This document shows positions 36,052 to 44,237 of a stretch of 64,000 nt of DNA, one piece after another. The notes below the pieces were generated by a model. The model had not been told where the DNA came from. It did not search any database and saw only the letters and a list, made by a program, of their open reading frames with translations. Where the stretch lies: assembly GCA_964573725.1 (NCBI GenBank), contig CAZNLJ010000004.1, positions 1 to 64,000 on the forward strand, written 5' to 3'. Positions within the stretch are counted from its first letter, which is position 1. Each line of letters starts with the position of its first letter. A program made the position numbers and the translations under genes. This stretch comes from UBA6168 sp964573725. Lineage in GTDB: Bacteria > Bacteroidota > Bacteroidia > Chitinophagales > Saprospiraceae.

Positions 36052-36109
36052 GCGAGTAAATTGGCTGCCAAACGATATCCAGGAATGTATGATCTGCCTG
36101 CCTACTCGC
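36052..36109 (+). other. Hairpin in the helicase leader
   Basis: GCGAGTA (36052-36058) pairs perfectly with TACTCGC (36103-36109). Inside it TTGG/CCAA forms a small hairpin. Long structured leaders are known for cold-induced DEAD-box helicases in other phyla. Confidence 0.3.
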
Positions 36110-36208
36110 CGAATCGGCTGGCCCCGGTGCCCAGCGCGATTTTCCACCTGTCAGATTGATACATTCTAAACCGATTGGACTGTTTGTCACCAGCAATTAC
36201 CATCCAGC

Positions 36209-37663
36209 ATGAATTCCACAACCACCTTCGGGGATCTCGGCTTGTCTGCCGACATCCTGGAAGCCCTTTTGAAAAAAGGCTTCGTAAACCCGACCCCTGT
36301 CCAACAACAAACCATCCCCCTGCTCCTCTCCGGAGAACGGGACATCATCGCCCAGGCACAGACCGGTACCGGTAAGACCGCCGCATTCGGATTGCCCATC
36401 ATCGAACGGATCCAGCCCGGGCTGCATCGCGTCCAGGCCATCATCCTGGCCCCTACCCGCGAACTGGCCGGCCAGGTCGCGGAGGAATTGGAGAGCCTCA
36501 AGGCCAACCGCAACATCCGGATCCTGCCCGTTTACGGCGGCCAGGGCATGGACACCCAGCTCCGGCAGCTGAAACAAGGGGTCGATATCGTCGTCGCCAC
36601 TCCCGGACGGGCCATCGACCACCTCACCCGCAAGACCTTACGGCTCGATGACGTCCGCTTCGTAGTATTGGACGAGGCGGATGAAATGCTCAACATGGGG
36701 TTCGTGGATGATATCGAGGAAATCCTCGAACACGTCCCGGCATCCCGCCGCATGCTGCTTTTCTCCGCGACCATGCCGGCACCCATCCTGCGGCTCGCCC
36801 GCAAGTTCATGGGCGATTTCGACGAAGTCAAGATCACCTCCACCCAGGAATCTTCCGTGAACGTGGAGCAGGTCTACTACGAACTGTACGAACGCGACAA
36901 GCTGCGGGCACTCCGCCGGCTGATCGATACCGAAGACGAGTTCTATGCCCTGGTCTTCTGCCGGACCCGCGCCGGTTCGGACCGGCTCGCCACCAAACTC
37001 AGCGCCATGGGACTGGATGTCGAGGCCCTGCACGGGGATGTCACCCAGGCGCAACGGGAACGGATCCTCGCCAAGTTCAAACACGGCCACTCCACAATCC
37101 TGGTCGCCACGGATGTCGCGGCCCGTGGAATCGATATCAATGACCTGACCCATGTCATCAACTTCGATATGCCCGAAAGCCCGGAGGCTTATGTCCATCG
37201 CATCGGCCGTACCGGTCGGGCCGGAAAAACCGGGAAAGCCATCTCCTTTGTGATACCGGGTGAGTATCGGAAGATCCGCTTCGTCATGGAAAAGACCAAG
37301 ACCCCCATCCGGAAAGCGGTGCTCCCGGCGGGACAGGAAGTGATCGAGGTCAAGCGGAACGCGATGAAAAGGAAGGTTTTCGCCGCCGCGGAAGCGGAAA
37401 TCCCCCAGGAGTTCCATACCCTGGCCCAGGAAATACTGGCCGCTTCCAAACCCCGGCAACTGCTGGCGGCACTCCTCCGCCTCCATTTCGGCAACGGCCT
37501 CAACCCGAACGCCTATCCCGAAATCGGGGAACCGGAAAGGTTCCCGGCCCGACCGGCCGACCATGCGCCCCGGCACCCGAAACCTTTCGGCAAGAAACAC
37601 AAACCCGGCCGGTTCGAACCGGCCGCGGCCAAACGCAAGAAGAAAGCGAAACCCGCTTTCTGA
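36209..37663 (+). CDS. DEAD-box ATP-dependent RNA helicase
   Basis: 484 residues with all helicase motifs: Q motif (GFVNPTPVQQQTIP), motif I AQTGTGKT, Ia PTRELAGQ, II DEAD, III SAT, IV-V (LVATDVAARGIDI) and VI HRIGRTGRAGK. The C-terminus is a Lys/Arg/Pro-rich basic tail (from about 440) suited to RNA binding. It belongs to the DeaD/RhlE/CshA group active in ribosome assembly or mRNA decay, often cold-responsive. It is a single gene with a long leader and a structured 3' region. Confidence 0.95.
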   Translation: MNSTTTFGDLGLSADILEALLKKGFVNPTPVQQQTIPLLLSGERDIIAQAQTGTGKTAAFGLPIIERIQPGLHRVQAIILAPTRELAGQVAEELESLKANRNIRILPVYGGQGMDTQLRQLKQGVDIVVATPGRAIDHLTRKTLRLDDVRFVVLDEADEMLNMGFVDDIEEILEHVPASRRMLLFSATMPAPILRLARKFMGDFDEVKITSTQESSVNVEQVYYELYERDKLRALRRLIDTEDEFYALVFCRTRAGSDRLATKLSAMGLDVEALHGDVTQAQRERILAKFKHGHSTILVATDVAARGIDINDLTHVINFDMPESPEAYVHRIGRTGRAGKTGKAISFVIPGEYRKIRFVMEKTKTPIRKAVLPAGQEVIEVKRNAMKRKVFAAAEAEIPQEFHTLAQEILAASKPRQLLAALLRLHFGNGLNPNAYPEIGEPERFPARPADHAPRHPKPFGKKHKPGRFEPAAAKRKKKAKPAF

Positions 37664-37670
37664 CCATTTC

Positions 37671-37767
37671 CGCTCATTTGCACCGACCGGCCATAGGTCA
37701 GTCGGTGCTTACCGTGCGGCTTACGGCGCGGGCATATCCATCCGCCCATCCGGAACCGAAATGAGCG
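37671..37767 (+). ncRNA. Candidate multi-branched RNA element 3' of the helicase gene
   Basis: An outer 9-bp stem CGCTCATTT (37671-37679) / AAATGAGCG (37759-37767) encloses three hairpins. These are GCACCGAC/GTCGGTGC (37680-37708), CCGT/ACGG (37712-37726) and GGGC/GCCC (37730-37747). All pairs listed are perfect. It starts 8 bp after the helicase stop and ends 34 bp before the next GTG start. It is not a tRNA (no TTC motif or suitable arms). The function is unknown; it could be a 3'-UTR terminator or a leader element. Confidence 0.35.
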
Positions 37768-37801
37768 TCCATCGGCCGCATCCATCGAAAAACGGAAAAC
37801 A

Positions 37802-38500
37802 GTGTCCCGAAGAATTGGCTGCCTATACCTGCTCCTTCTCCTCCCGCTGCTGATGAACGGCCAACGCCGCTTTTCCGCCGGCCTGTATGCCGGACCCTAT
37901 ACCCGGTGGCTGCTTCCGGAGGAACCTGCTTTCTCCCCGCCTGCAGGCATATCGGACAGAAGCGGCGCCCTGCCCGGATACCGGCTGGGCGCAGCGGTCG
38001 GCAAACCCCTGAACGAACGCTGGAGCATCCGGACAGGTATCGGCTGGCAATCCACCGGCTTGCGTTACATCGTCGACGGCCTCCGCTTCGGAACAGACCT
38101 GGGAGGAACCACCTCCCGGCTCGTCCATACCATCCGTTTCCATTCCCTCGCCCTACCCGTCGACCTGGTTTGGCAGCGCACGTCCCGGAAAGAAAAGCTC
38201 AACTACCGGGCAGGCTTGGGTGTTTCGGTAGAAAGGCTCTTCCGGTCCCGCTCCGAGCGTGTCATCCGACACACCCAAATCCCGGACGAGATACTCCTGG
38301 AGGATGGGCATACGCTGTCCTCTTATTCCTTCGGCGGCGGACTTTTCTTCGGGCTGGAGTGGGTCCTGTCGGAAAAAGCGGCCCTGGCAATCGAACCCGG
38401 CTGCCGGGCGGTCCGGCAATCCTTGCGGCTGGATCCGTTCGCAACCGCTTCGAACCTGAGCCTGGAACCCGGCCTGACCACCCGACTCCGCCTTTTTTAA
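37802..38500 (+). CDS. Outer-membrane beta-barrel protein, unknown function
   Basis: 232 residues from a GTG start: a signal peptide (about 1-21, LLLLLPLLMNGQ), then alternating strands such as RTGIGWQSTGLRYIVDGLRF and SYSFGGGLFFGLEWVLSEKAAL, ending in RLRLF with a terminal Phe. This is the shape of PorT/OmpW-like small barrels in Bacteroidota. The family cannot be named. It lies 19 bp before the BatC-like gene, likely same transcript. Confidence 0.7.
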   Translation: MSRRIGCLYLLLLLPLLMNGQRRFSAGLYAGPYTRWLLPEEPAFSPPAGISDRSGALPGYRLGAAVGKPLNERWSIRTGIGWQSTGLRYIVDGLRFGTDLGGTTSRLVHTIRFHSLALPVDLVWQRTSRKEKLNYRAGLGVSVERLFRSRSERVIRHTQIPDEILLEDGHTLSSYSFGGGLFFGLEWVLSEKAALAIEPGCRAVRQSLRLDPFATASNLSLEPGLTTRLRLF

Positions 38501-38519
38501 CCGGCAAATCGGATTCATC

Positions 38520-39269
38520 ATGTGGAAGGTATTCCGGTACAACCTGTTGCTCCCGCTCATCCTGGCCTCCAACCTGCTGTCGGCACAGGACGCACACGAC
38601 TATTTGCGCCAAGGAGACAAAGCATACCTCAATGGCGATTTCGCCTCGGCGGAATCCAACTACCGGAAAGCCCTCGACAAGGAACAAGCGCCTTCCGGTG
38701 CCTATAATCTCGGCAACAGCACCTACCGACAAGGCCGCTATGCGGAGGCGGCCCGACAATTCGAAGCCGCCGCCGAACAGGCGACCGACCCGATCGCAAA
38801 AGCCCGCGCCTACCATAACCTCGGAAACGCCCACTACCGACAAGGTAACTTCGCCGCCAGCGCGGAAGCCTATAAGAACAGCCTCCGCTGGCGCCCCCAG
38901 GACCCGGAAACCAGCCGAAATCTCGTCAACGCCCTGCGTCAGTTGCCTCCCCCCGAGCAAAAGAAACCGAACGACCCCTCGGACTCCCCCCAAGACAAAC
39001 CCGAACAACCTCCTTCCCCCTCGCCTGCGGATAGCGCCGCCCCTCCCCCGCCACAGGACCCCGCAGATGCCGACCAACCACCGCACCCCTCGGATGACCC
39101 CAGCGATGACGAATCGGAGCCCTCCGCGAAAAAATCCGGAGACCAACCGCAACTATTGCCGGATGAGGCCCGCCAACTTCTCGACATCATGAACCAGGAG
39201 GAGAAAAAGGTCCAGCAAAAGTTTCATAAAGCCAACGCCCGTGGCACCAAATCTGCCAAGGATTGGTGA
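38520..39269 (+). CDS. BatC-like tetratricopeptide repeat protein
   Basis: 249 residues: signal peptide (about 1-22), three TPR units (about 24-135, with YNLGNSTYRQGRYAEAARQF and YHNLGNAHYRQGNFAASAEAY), a long Pro/Asp/Ser-rich low-complexity linker (about 140-205) and a conserved end LLDIMNQEEKKVQQKF...KDW. The TPR plus EEKKVQ and KDW terminus is characteristic of BatC of the Bacteroides aerotolerance operon. Its usual partners batA, batB and batD with MoxR are absent here, so it is an orphan copy. Confidence 0.8.
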   Translation: MWKVFRYNLLLPLILASNLLSAQDAHDYLRQGDKAYLNGDFASAESNYRKALDKEQAPSGAYNLGNSTYRQGRYAEAARQFEAAAEQATDPIAKARAYHNLGNAHYRQGNFAASAEAYKNSLRWRPQDPETSRNLVNALRQLPPPEQKKPNDPSDSPQDKPEQPPSPSPADSAAPPPPQDPADADQPPHPSDDPSDDESEPSAKKSGDQPQLLPDEARQLLDIMNQEEKKVQQKFHKANARGTKSAKDW

Positions 39270-39283
39270 CCCACCCGCCAATA

Positions 39284-39577
39284 ATGCCGATGAATCACCG
39301 CTTGCTTTTCGTGTCGTCCTGTTTTTTTCTGCTCCTACTCCTCTCCCCGGGCTGTACCACCCCACCGGACCCAATCCTCTCTTTCCGCGACCGGGAACTG
39401 GTCGACTCCTTGTTCCGAAGGCAGGCGGACACCCTGGCTCCCCGCTTCGACAGCCTTTGCAAGGCCCAAATGGATAGTCTCGTCCAATTGGCCGTCGACT
39501 CCATCCTGACGGAACGCAACCAGGAAATCGAACTGTACCGACAACGACTCCGGCTGGACAGCCTGTCATCGAAATGA
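39284..39577 (+). CDS. Small lipoprotein, unknown function
   Basis: 97 residues (an ATG at 39290 is equally possible): a hydrophobic signal with lipobox LLSPGC followed by a short Asp/Arg-rich helix (FRDRELVDSLFRRQADTL ... LAVDSILTERNQEIELYRQ). It resembles a small periplasmic coiled-coil anchor. No family was recognised. It lies between the BatC-like gene and another small lipoprotein, probably in one operon. Confidence 0.6.
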   Translation: MPMNHRLLFVSSCFFLLLLLSPGCTTPPDPILSFRDRELVDSLFRRQADTLAPRFDSLCKAQMDSLVQLAVDSILTERNQEIELYRQRLRLDSLSSK

Positions 39578-39581
39578 ACCT

Positions 39582-39968
39582 ATGAACAGACCGTCTATAC
39601 CTGACCTTATCGTGCTGGCCTTCGCGGTAGCTTTCCTCCCCCTCGGCTGCGTGGAAAAAAAACCTGCCAGGACAAAGGAGGAGGTCATCCATGATAAATT
39701 GGTGGAAAGAAGGATGATTTGGGAAACCGACGTCCGCAGGAAATGCCGTGAATCGGTCCTGTCCAAAGCGGTGGCCATTGCGGATTCCATGATCATTGCC
39801 CAAGCCCGGCAACAACGCGATACCAGCGGACGGCCGCTCATTCCTCCCCGACCGGACAGCCCCCCACCCGTCGAATCCGACCTGGACTCGCTCCCCTTGC
39901 AACCGCTCCTGGACACGGTGCCTTCACCCTTCGAACCCGGCCTCCCGGATAGCCTTGGACCTCAGTAG
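39582..39968 (+). CDS. Small lipoprotein with Pro-rich tail, unknown function
   Basis: 128 residues: signal with lipobox LPLGC (Cys23), a charged helical middle (KTKEEVIHDKLVERRMIWETDVRRKC near 30-55) and a Pro/Asp/Ser-rich C-terminus. It follows the previous lipoprotein by 4 bp. No family was recognised. The run of positive and negative residues suggests a coiled coil. Nothing was recognised in the 243-bp gap that follows, apart from a CAACCG/CGGTTG inverted repeat near 40136-40171. Confidence 0.6.
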   Translation: MNRPSIPDLIVLAFAVAFLPLGCVEKKPARTKEEVIHDKLVERRMIWETDVRRKCRESVLSKAVAIADSMIIAQARQQRDTSGRPLIPPRPDSPPPVESDLDSLPLQPLLDTVPSPFEPGLPDSLGPQ

Positions 39969-40211
39969 GGTGCCGGACGGCGACCCTGCGCAGCACTGGG
40001 CCGAGCGCCTTCACCCGGATTCCGAACCCCCTCCTGCTGCGGGAAAAATAATTTCCGTCCGCTCCGTGCACAACCCCGCATCCTCCTCCGTCCCCATGCT
40101 TGAAAACCGATGGAAGGACCGGTTCAACCCCTTGCAACCGTACAGGTACCGCCCCACCGCAAAGCGGTTGTAAAACAAGGTGCTACCCGGACACCCACCC
40201 TTTGCTGCATT

Positions 40212-40979
40212 TCAATTGCCGGACCGCTCCGACGGCCTGTTTTTTCGGTATTTCTTATGCAGGCGTTCGTTCCAATGCGCCAGGCAAGCCCCGAAATACG
40301 CAGCCTGCTTGTCCGGATTGTAAAACAGAAAAGCGGAGAAACCCTTTGTCAGGTCCTCCGGTTCCAAAACCCAGGGATAGGCTTCGCCGGTTCCGAAATA
40401 GGCCCCCCTCCGATAGGAACTGAAAATCGGTCGTCCCGGAAGCGGAAAGGGTTGCCGGACCGGTTCCAGTTGCCGATCCAACAATTTGAACAGGCTCGGC
40501 GATTCATGCCGGAAGTATATCATCAACCAATTGTCCCCCTCCAGGCGGAGGGAGGTATCGACCTGCAGGTTGCGGTCCAGGAAATAACCGTATCGTTCCC
40601 CACCGAGCAGCCGGAAGGAAGCCGTGTCATAAAGGAAGAGCACCTTTGAGAAATTGTAGTTTCCGTCGAACGCCTTCATGATTTCGCGGCTTTCGCGGGG
40701 TGTCTGAGCCAAGGTTTCGTCCAGCATCATTTGGAGCCGCCGCCGCTGCGGATCGTTCCGCAGGGTATCCGACAAGATTTTCTCCAGTTCCCGGATTTTA
40801 CGAGCATTGGATTGCAGGCGAACGACCAGGGTGCCCTCCCGCAGGGAGGCCGGGGTCGGGGCGGCGGGCAGCATTTCGGAGCCGCCCTGCGATTGGGCGC
40901 ACAAGTGGTCGAAGGACAGCGAAAGGGCCAGGACCAGCAGGAGGCCGACCGGAAAGTACCGATGAATGCGATGGTTCAT
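40212..40979 (-). CDS. Secreted protein of unknown function
   Basis: 255 residues from the ATG at 40979: a signal peptide (about 1-28, VGLLLVLALSLSFDHLCAQ), a helical segment (LREGTLVVRLQSNARKIRELEKIL) and a C-terminal region rich in aromatic residues (SYRRGAYFGTGEAYPWVLEPEDL). No family was recognised. The fact that it is secreted and the lack of catalytic motifs suggest an envelope accessory protein. It is downstream of the pseudouridine synthase gene on the same strand by 100 bp. Confidence 0.6.
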   Translation of the reverse strand: MNHRIHRYFPVGLLLVLALSLSFDHLCAQSQGGSEMLPAAPTPASLREGTLVVRLQSNARKIRELEKILSDTLRNDPQRRRLQMMLDETLAQTPRESREIMKAFDGNYNFSKVLFLYDTASFRLLGGERYGYFLDRNLQVDTSLRLEGDNWLMIYFRHESPSLFKLLDRQLEPVRQPFPLPGRPIFSSYRRGAYFGTGEAYPWVLEPEDLTKGFSAFLFYNPDKQAAYFGACLAHWNERLHKKYRKNRPSERSGN

Positions 40980-41079
40980 ACCGTTTGGGTAGCTGCGGCC
41001 GGCCGCCCCGGAAGGGTCCGGCGGTGATGACGAACTGGATGGCCATTCGGCGGGGTAAAAGAAGGAAACAAGCGCCCCT

Positions 41080-41823
41080 TCAATCCGCCCAACAGGAACG
41101 AAACGCCTGCCAGAGCGGATCATTCGCCGGCGGCGGGACTTTCAGTTCCACCGGTTCTCCGGAAACCGGATGACGGAAACCCAGCTTCCAGGCGTGGAGA
41201 TGCACGGAGCGGTCCCGGTTCCCCCGACGCGCCCCATATTTGACATCCCCTTTGACCGGACTCCCGAGGGCGGCCAACTGGGCCCTGATCTGGTGGTGAC
41301 GGCCGGTATGCAAGATCACCTCCAGCAGGTGGTACTGCGCACTGCTGCCGAGCACCCGATAGCTCAGGTCCGCCTGCCGGCTGCCGGCCGCCGCGGTTTC
41401 GGAGACCCTGGACCGGTTGCGGAGACCCTCCTTCCGCAGGAAATGTGTCACCTGCCCCGGTGGTTGGGACGGCAGGTCCTTGACGACGGCCAGATAGGTC
41501 TTCGCTACGGCCCGCTGCCGGAACTGCTCCCCCAGCTGGGTGGCGGCGGCGGCGGACTTGGCAAAGAGGACCACTCCCGAGGCAGGCCTATCCAACCGAT
41601 GCAAAGGGTAAAGCCTCGTCTTGCAAAAAATCTCTCCCAACTGCAACAGGGACTTGTCTCCCGTCTTGTCCGCCTGGACCGGTACCCCGGGTGGCTTGTC
41701 GAAAGCGATCAGCTGGTTGTTCCGATAGATAACCAGGCTGCCGGGCTGCCAGGCATGTCCCCCGGACGGCTCGCCGGACGGCCTTTCCGCCGGCCCGGCT
41801 TCCTCTTCACTTGACCTCTTCAT
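41080..41823 (-). CDS. RluA-family pseudouridine synthase
   Basis: Isomerises uridine in rRNA or tRNA. 247 residues from the ATG at 41823 (a farther ATG at 41847 exists). The fold starts with VIYRNNQLIAFDKPPGVPVQ, the catalytic motif is LHRLDRPASGVVLFAKS (Asp nucleophile) and the C-terminal block LHTGRHHQIRAQLAALGSPVKGD is typical. No S4 domain is visible, so it is closest to the RluC/RluD short forms without S4. The start overlaps the preceding small gene by 17 bp, indicating coupled translation. Confidence 0.9.
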   Translation of the reverse strand: MKRSSEEEAGPAERPSGEPSGGHAWQPGSLVIYRNNQLIAFDKPPGVPVQADKTGDKSLLQLGEIFCKTRLYPLHRLDRPASGVVLFAKSAAAATQLGEQFRQRAVAKTYLAVVKDLPSQPPGQVTHFLRKEGLRNRSRVSETAAAGSRQADLSYRVLGSSAQYHLLEVILHTGRHHQIRAQLAALGSPVKGDVKYGARRGNRDRSVHLHAWKLGFRHPVSGEPVELKVPPPANDPLWQAFRSCWAD

Positions 41824-42007
41824 AATCGATATATTCTCCGTTTTCATCCGATGAAACGCCGGTCGACCGGGTATCCTGCATCCGATGCTGCAGGGACTCC
41901 CGGCGTTGCCCTTCCCGCACGGCCTGTTTCAACTGGAAGTACCGATAGATGAAGTACAACAACACCCCCCATATCATTATTTTGATCATAACAATTGATT
42001 TGGCCAT
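41807..42007 (-). CDS. Small membrane protein with acidic tail
   Basis: 66 residues from the ATG at 42007: one membrane helix (about 7-22, VMIKIMIWGVLLYFIYRYF) and a polar tail ending DENGEYIDYEEVK. It resembles DUF4834-type small proteins conserved beside housekeeping genes in Bacteroidota (tentative). The longer frame reaching 42598 is not credible because its N-terminal part has a random Arg/Gly/Cys-rich composition and runs past the TATATTTG promoter box. Confidence 0.7.
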   Translation of the reverse strand: MAKSIVMIKIMIWGVLLYFIYRYFQLKQAVREGQRRESLQHRMQDTRSTGVSSDENGEYIDYEEVK

Positions 42008-42180
42008 TGATTCCCGAGCGGGCGGGACAGCACCGGCACCAGCAGGGCGGCCGACGGAATCCAAAGGCTGTCGTGGCCGCTTTCCGGCGACCGGTCGACC
42101 GCTTGCCCGTCCGCACCGTTCCGGGCCCCACGCCCGAACCCGGCACCAAACCCCGAAACCCCTTCCTACGGCGCTTGCAA

Positions 42181-42188
42181 CAAATATA
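42181..42188 (-). promoter_or_regulatory. -7 box for the small membrane protein / RluA operon
   Basis: Minus-strand TATATTTG matches TAnnTTTG, giving a leader of about 165 nt. It lies in the 481-bp divergent gap 42008-42488, which shows no further gene. Confidence 0.5.
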
Positions 42189-42314
42189 CGACACCCCCCG
42201 GGATTAGGGGCTGACTTTCGTCGCACCCCAGGGACGATTTTGCAACCGCCGGGCTGCCCACACACCGGCCCGCCCCCAACCGGACCAATAACGGGAACCG
42301 CCCCGGCCGTACCA

Positions 42315-42331
42315 TTGGCACAAGCCTTGCG
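42315..42331 (+). promoter_or_regulatory. Sigma-54 (-24/-12) type promoter
   Basis: TTGGCAC-AAGCC-TTGCG matches the RpoN consensus TGGCAC-N5-TTGC at all ten core positions with correct GG-to-GC spacing. It is intergenic and points toward the outer-membrane protein gene at 42489. A second candidate, TAACTTTA at 42432-42439, is a near match to the housekeeping -7 box. Confidence 0.55.
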
Positions 42332-42488
42332 CTGTCCATACCGGCGGAAAACATTCGTACGGCAGGACGGACCGGACCAAAAAAAGATTTTAAACAATTG
42401 TCCGCCCGCATTCGTTTCTATGTGGGAAATTACCTTAACTTTATAATCGGGTAACCCTTTCATCCGGCAACAGATTCGGCATTCATCC

Positions 42489-43274
42489 ATGCGTCTTATT
42501 TTCCATATATCGGTAGGACTGCTTTGCATCGTCCACGTCGCCCGGGGGCAGGAAACTTTCCAGCCCAAGCAATTGGACGAGTCGAACAAAGGCATCATCT
42601 ACAACAGGGAACTGGGTGCCCACCTCCGGATGCACACCAACGGTTTCTCCATGGGGATGACCATGGGAACCCTCAAGACCTATTACCAGACACGTTATTG
42701 GCATGTGGAACTGGGGACCTTGCAGCACCCCAAGGAGTTCCGGCAGAGTTTCGATACCCCCTCCACCCTCAACGGACAGGTATCCCGCGCCTTCAAATAC
42801 GGAAAACAGAACAGCCTGTTGGTTGTCCGCGGCGGATTGGGCGGAAAGCGGTACTTCTCCGAAAAAGCCCGGCACAAAGGGGTCGCCGTCGCCCTGACCT
42901 ATGAGTTCGGCCCCACACTCGGCCTCCTCAAACCTTATTACCTCGAATTGCGGGCCGGCGACGGCCGGGCCACCATCTCAACCCGGTACACACCCGAGAC
43001 CGCCGGCAGCTTCCTGAACATCTGGCAAATACAAGGTGCATCCAGCTGGAGCGAAGGGCTGGGCGAAATGTCCCTCCTGCCCGGAGGGCATGCCCGGGGC
43101 GCCGTGCACTTCGATTGGGGTGCCTTCGATGAGTTCGTCAAGGCCATGGAAGCCGGTATCATGGTCGATGTTTTTTCCCGCACCGTACCCATCATGGTGG
43201 ATTCCCCCGCTATCGAAAACAAGCAGGTATTCATCAACCTTTTCCTACATTTGCAGTTCGGTAAACGGTGGTAG
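42489..43274 (+). CDS. Outer-membrane-type conserved protein next to lipA
   Basis: 261 residues: signal peptide (about 1-20, ending ARGQ) and a body of alternating strands with Gly-aromatic turns (ELGAHLRMHTNGFSMGMTMG, YYQTRYWHVELGTL, SLLVVRGGLGGKRYFSEKAR) ending in LHLQFGKRW. It looks like a small outer-membrane barrel. Proteins with the HPKE and KQNSLLVVRGG blocks occur in Saprospiria-like genomes (recollection, not checked). Function unknown. It could be expressed from both a sigma-54-like and a housekeeping-like promoter. Confidence 0.65.
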   Translation: MRLIFHISVGLLCIVHVARGQETFQPKQLDESNKGIIYNRELGAHLRMHTNGFSMGMTMGTLKTYYQTRYWHVELGTLQHPKEFRQSFDTPSTLNGQVSRAFKYGKQNSLLVVRGGLGGKRYFSEKARHKGVAVALTYEFGPTLGLLKPYYLELRAGDGRATISTRYTPETAGSFLNIWQIQGASSWSEGLGEMSLLPGGHARGAVHFDWGAFDEFVKAMEAGIMVDVFSRTVPIMVDSPAIENKQVFINLFLHLQFGKRW

Positions 43275-43364
43275 GCCCCCGATCCGACGGAAATTCCCAC
43301 ACCCTCCCCGGTTCGCCATCCACCTGTCCCCCTTCACCTCCGTTTACGAACGCCGCTCCACAAC

Positions 43365-44237
43365 ATGATAGAACTACCCGTCACCGAATCACCCGAACAA
43401 CGCCGCCGCAAGCCGGATTGGCTTCGGGTCAAGCTACCCATCGGGGAAAAATACAAGCACGTCCGGCAATTGGTGGATACCTATCGGCTCCACACCATCT
43501 GCCAGAGCGGAAACTGCCCGAATATGGGCGAATGTTGGGGAGCCGGCACCGCCACTTTCATGATCCTGGGGAACACCTGTACCCGTTCCTGCTCCTTCTG
43601 TGCGGTCAAGACCGGCAGACCGCCGGAATATGATACGGACGAACCGCGTCGCGTCGCGGAGGCCATCCGGCTCATGGAGGTCCGGCATGCCGTCATCACT
43701 TCCGTCAACCGGGACGAACTGGCGGACCGGGGCGCAGAAATATGGTACCAAACCGTCCGCGCCGTCAAAATGCTCACCCCGGATACCACCATCGAGACAC
43801 TCATCCCCGATGTCAAGGCCCACTGGCAAGCCCTCGAGCGGATGATCTCCGGCGGACAGGAAGTCGTCAGCCATAACATGGAAACCGTCGAACGCCTGTA
43901 CCGCAAGGTCCGCCCTCAGGCTAAATACGCCCGTAGCCTCGAACAGATCCAACGGACCAAAGCCTACGGCAAACGGACCAAGTCCGGTATCATGGTCGGT
44001 CTCGGCGAAACCCCGGACGAAATGTACCGGGCGATGGACGACCTGCGGGCCCACGGATGCGACGTCCTGACCATCGGCCAATACCTGCAACCGACCAAAC
44101 TACACCTGGCGGTCGTGGAATTCGTACACCCGGACCAATTCGCCCGCTACCGGGAAGCCGGCCTGGAAAGGGGATTCGACTTCGTGGAAAGCGGCCCGCT
44201 GGTCCGGTCTTCCTATCATGCGGAACGACACCTCTGA
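43365..44237 (+). CDS. lipA: Lipoyl synthase
   Basis: Radical-SAM enzyme inserting two sulfurs into octanoyl-protein to make lipoyl cofactor for pyruvate/2-oxoglutarate dehydrogenases and GcvH. 290 residues. The auxiliary cluster Cys lie in CQSGNCPNMGECW (CX4CX5C), and the radical SAM motif is CTRSCSFC. The C-terminal block ends with SGPLVRSSYHAERHL, including the RSSY Ser ligand region. The start of the photolyase gene overlaps its end by 20 bp. Confidence 0.96.
   Translation: MIELPVTESPEQRRRKPDWLRVKLPIGEKYKHVRQLVDTYRLHTICQSGNCPNMGECWGAGTATFMILGNTCTRSCSFCAVKTGRPPEYDTDEPRRVAEAIRLMEVRHAVITSVNRDELADRGAEIWYQTVRAVKMLTPDTTIETLIPDVKAHWQALERMISGGQEVVSHNMETVERLYRKVRPQAKYARSLEQIQRTKAYGKRTKSGIMVGLGETPDEMYRAMDDLRAHGCDVLTIGQYLQPTKLHLAVVEFVHPDQFARYREAGLERGFDFVESGPLVRSSYHAERHL

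Noticed and set aside
36029..36169. GTG-started 46-codon frame in the helicase leader with an AAGGAG upstream
   Set aside because: Composition unremarkable, Shine-Dalgarno use is rare here, and the sequence is better explained as structured leader. Only conservation would revive it.
37671..37767. Reading the multi-branched element as a tRNA
   Set aside because: Arms are of wrong length and no T-loop or anticodon-stem consensus is present.
42008..42598. Long N-terminal extension of the small membrane protein
   Set aside because: It crosses a TATATTTG promoter box, has an unnatural composition, and overlaps the start of the divergent outer-membrane protein gene.
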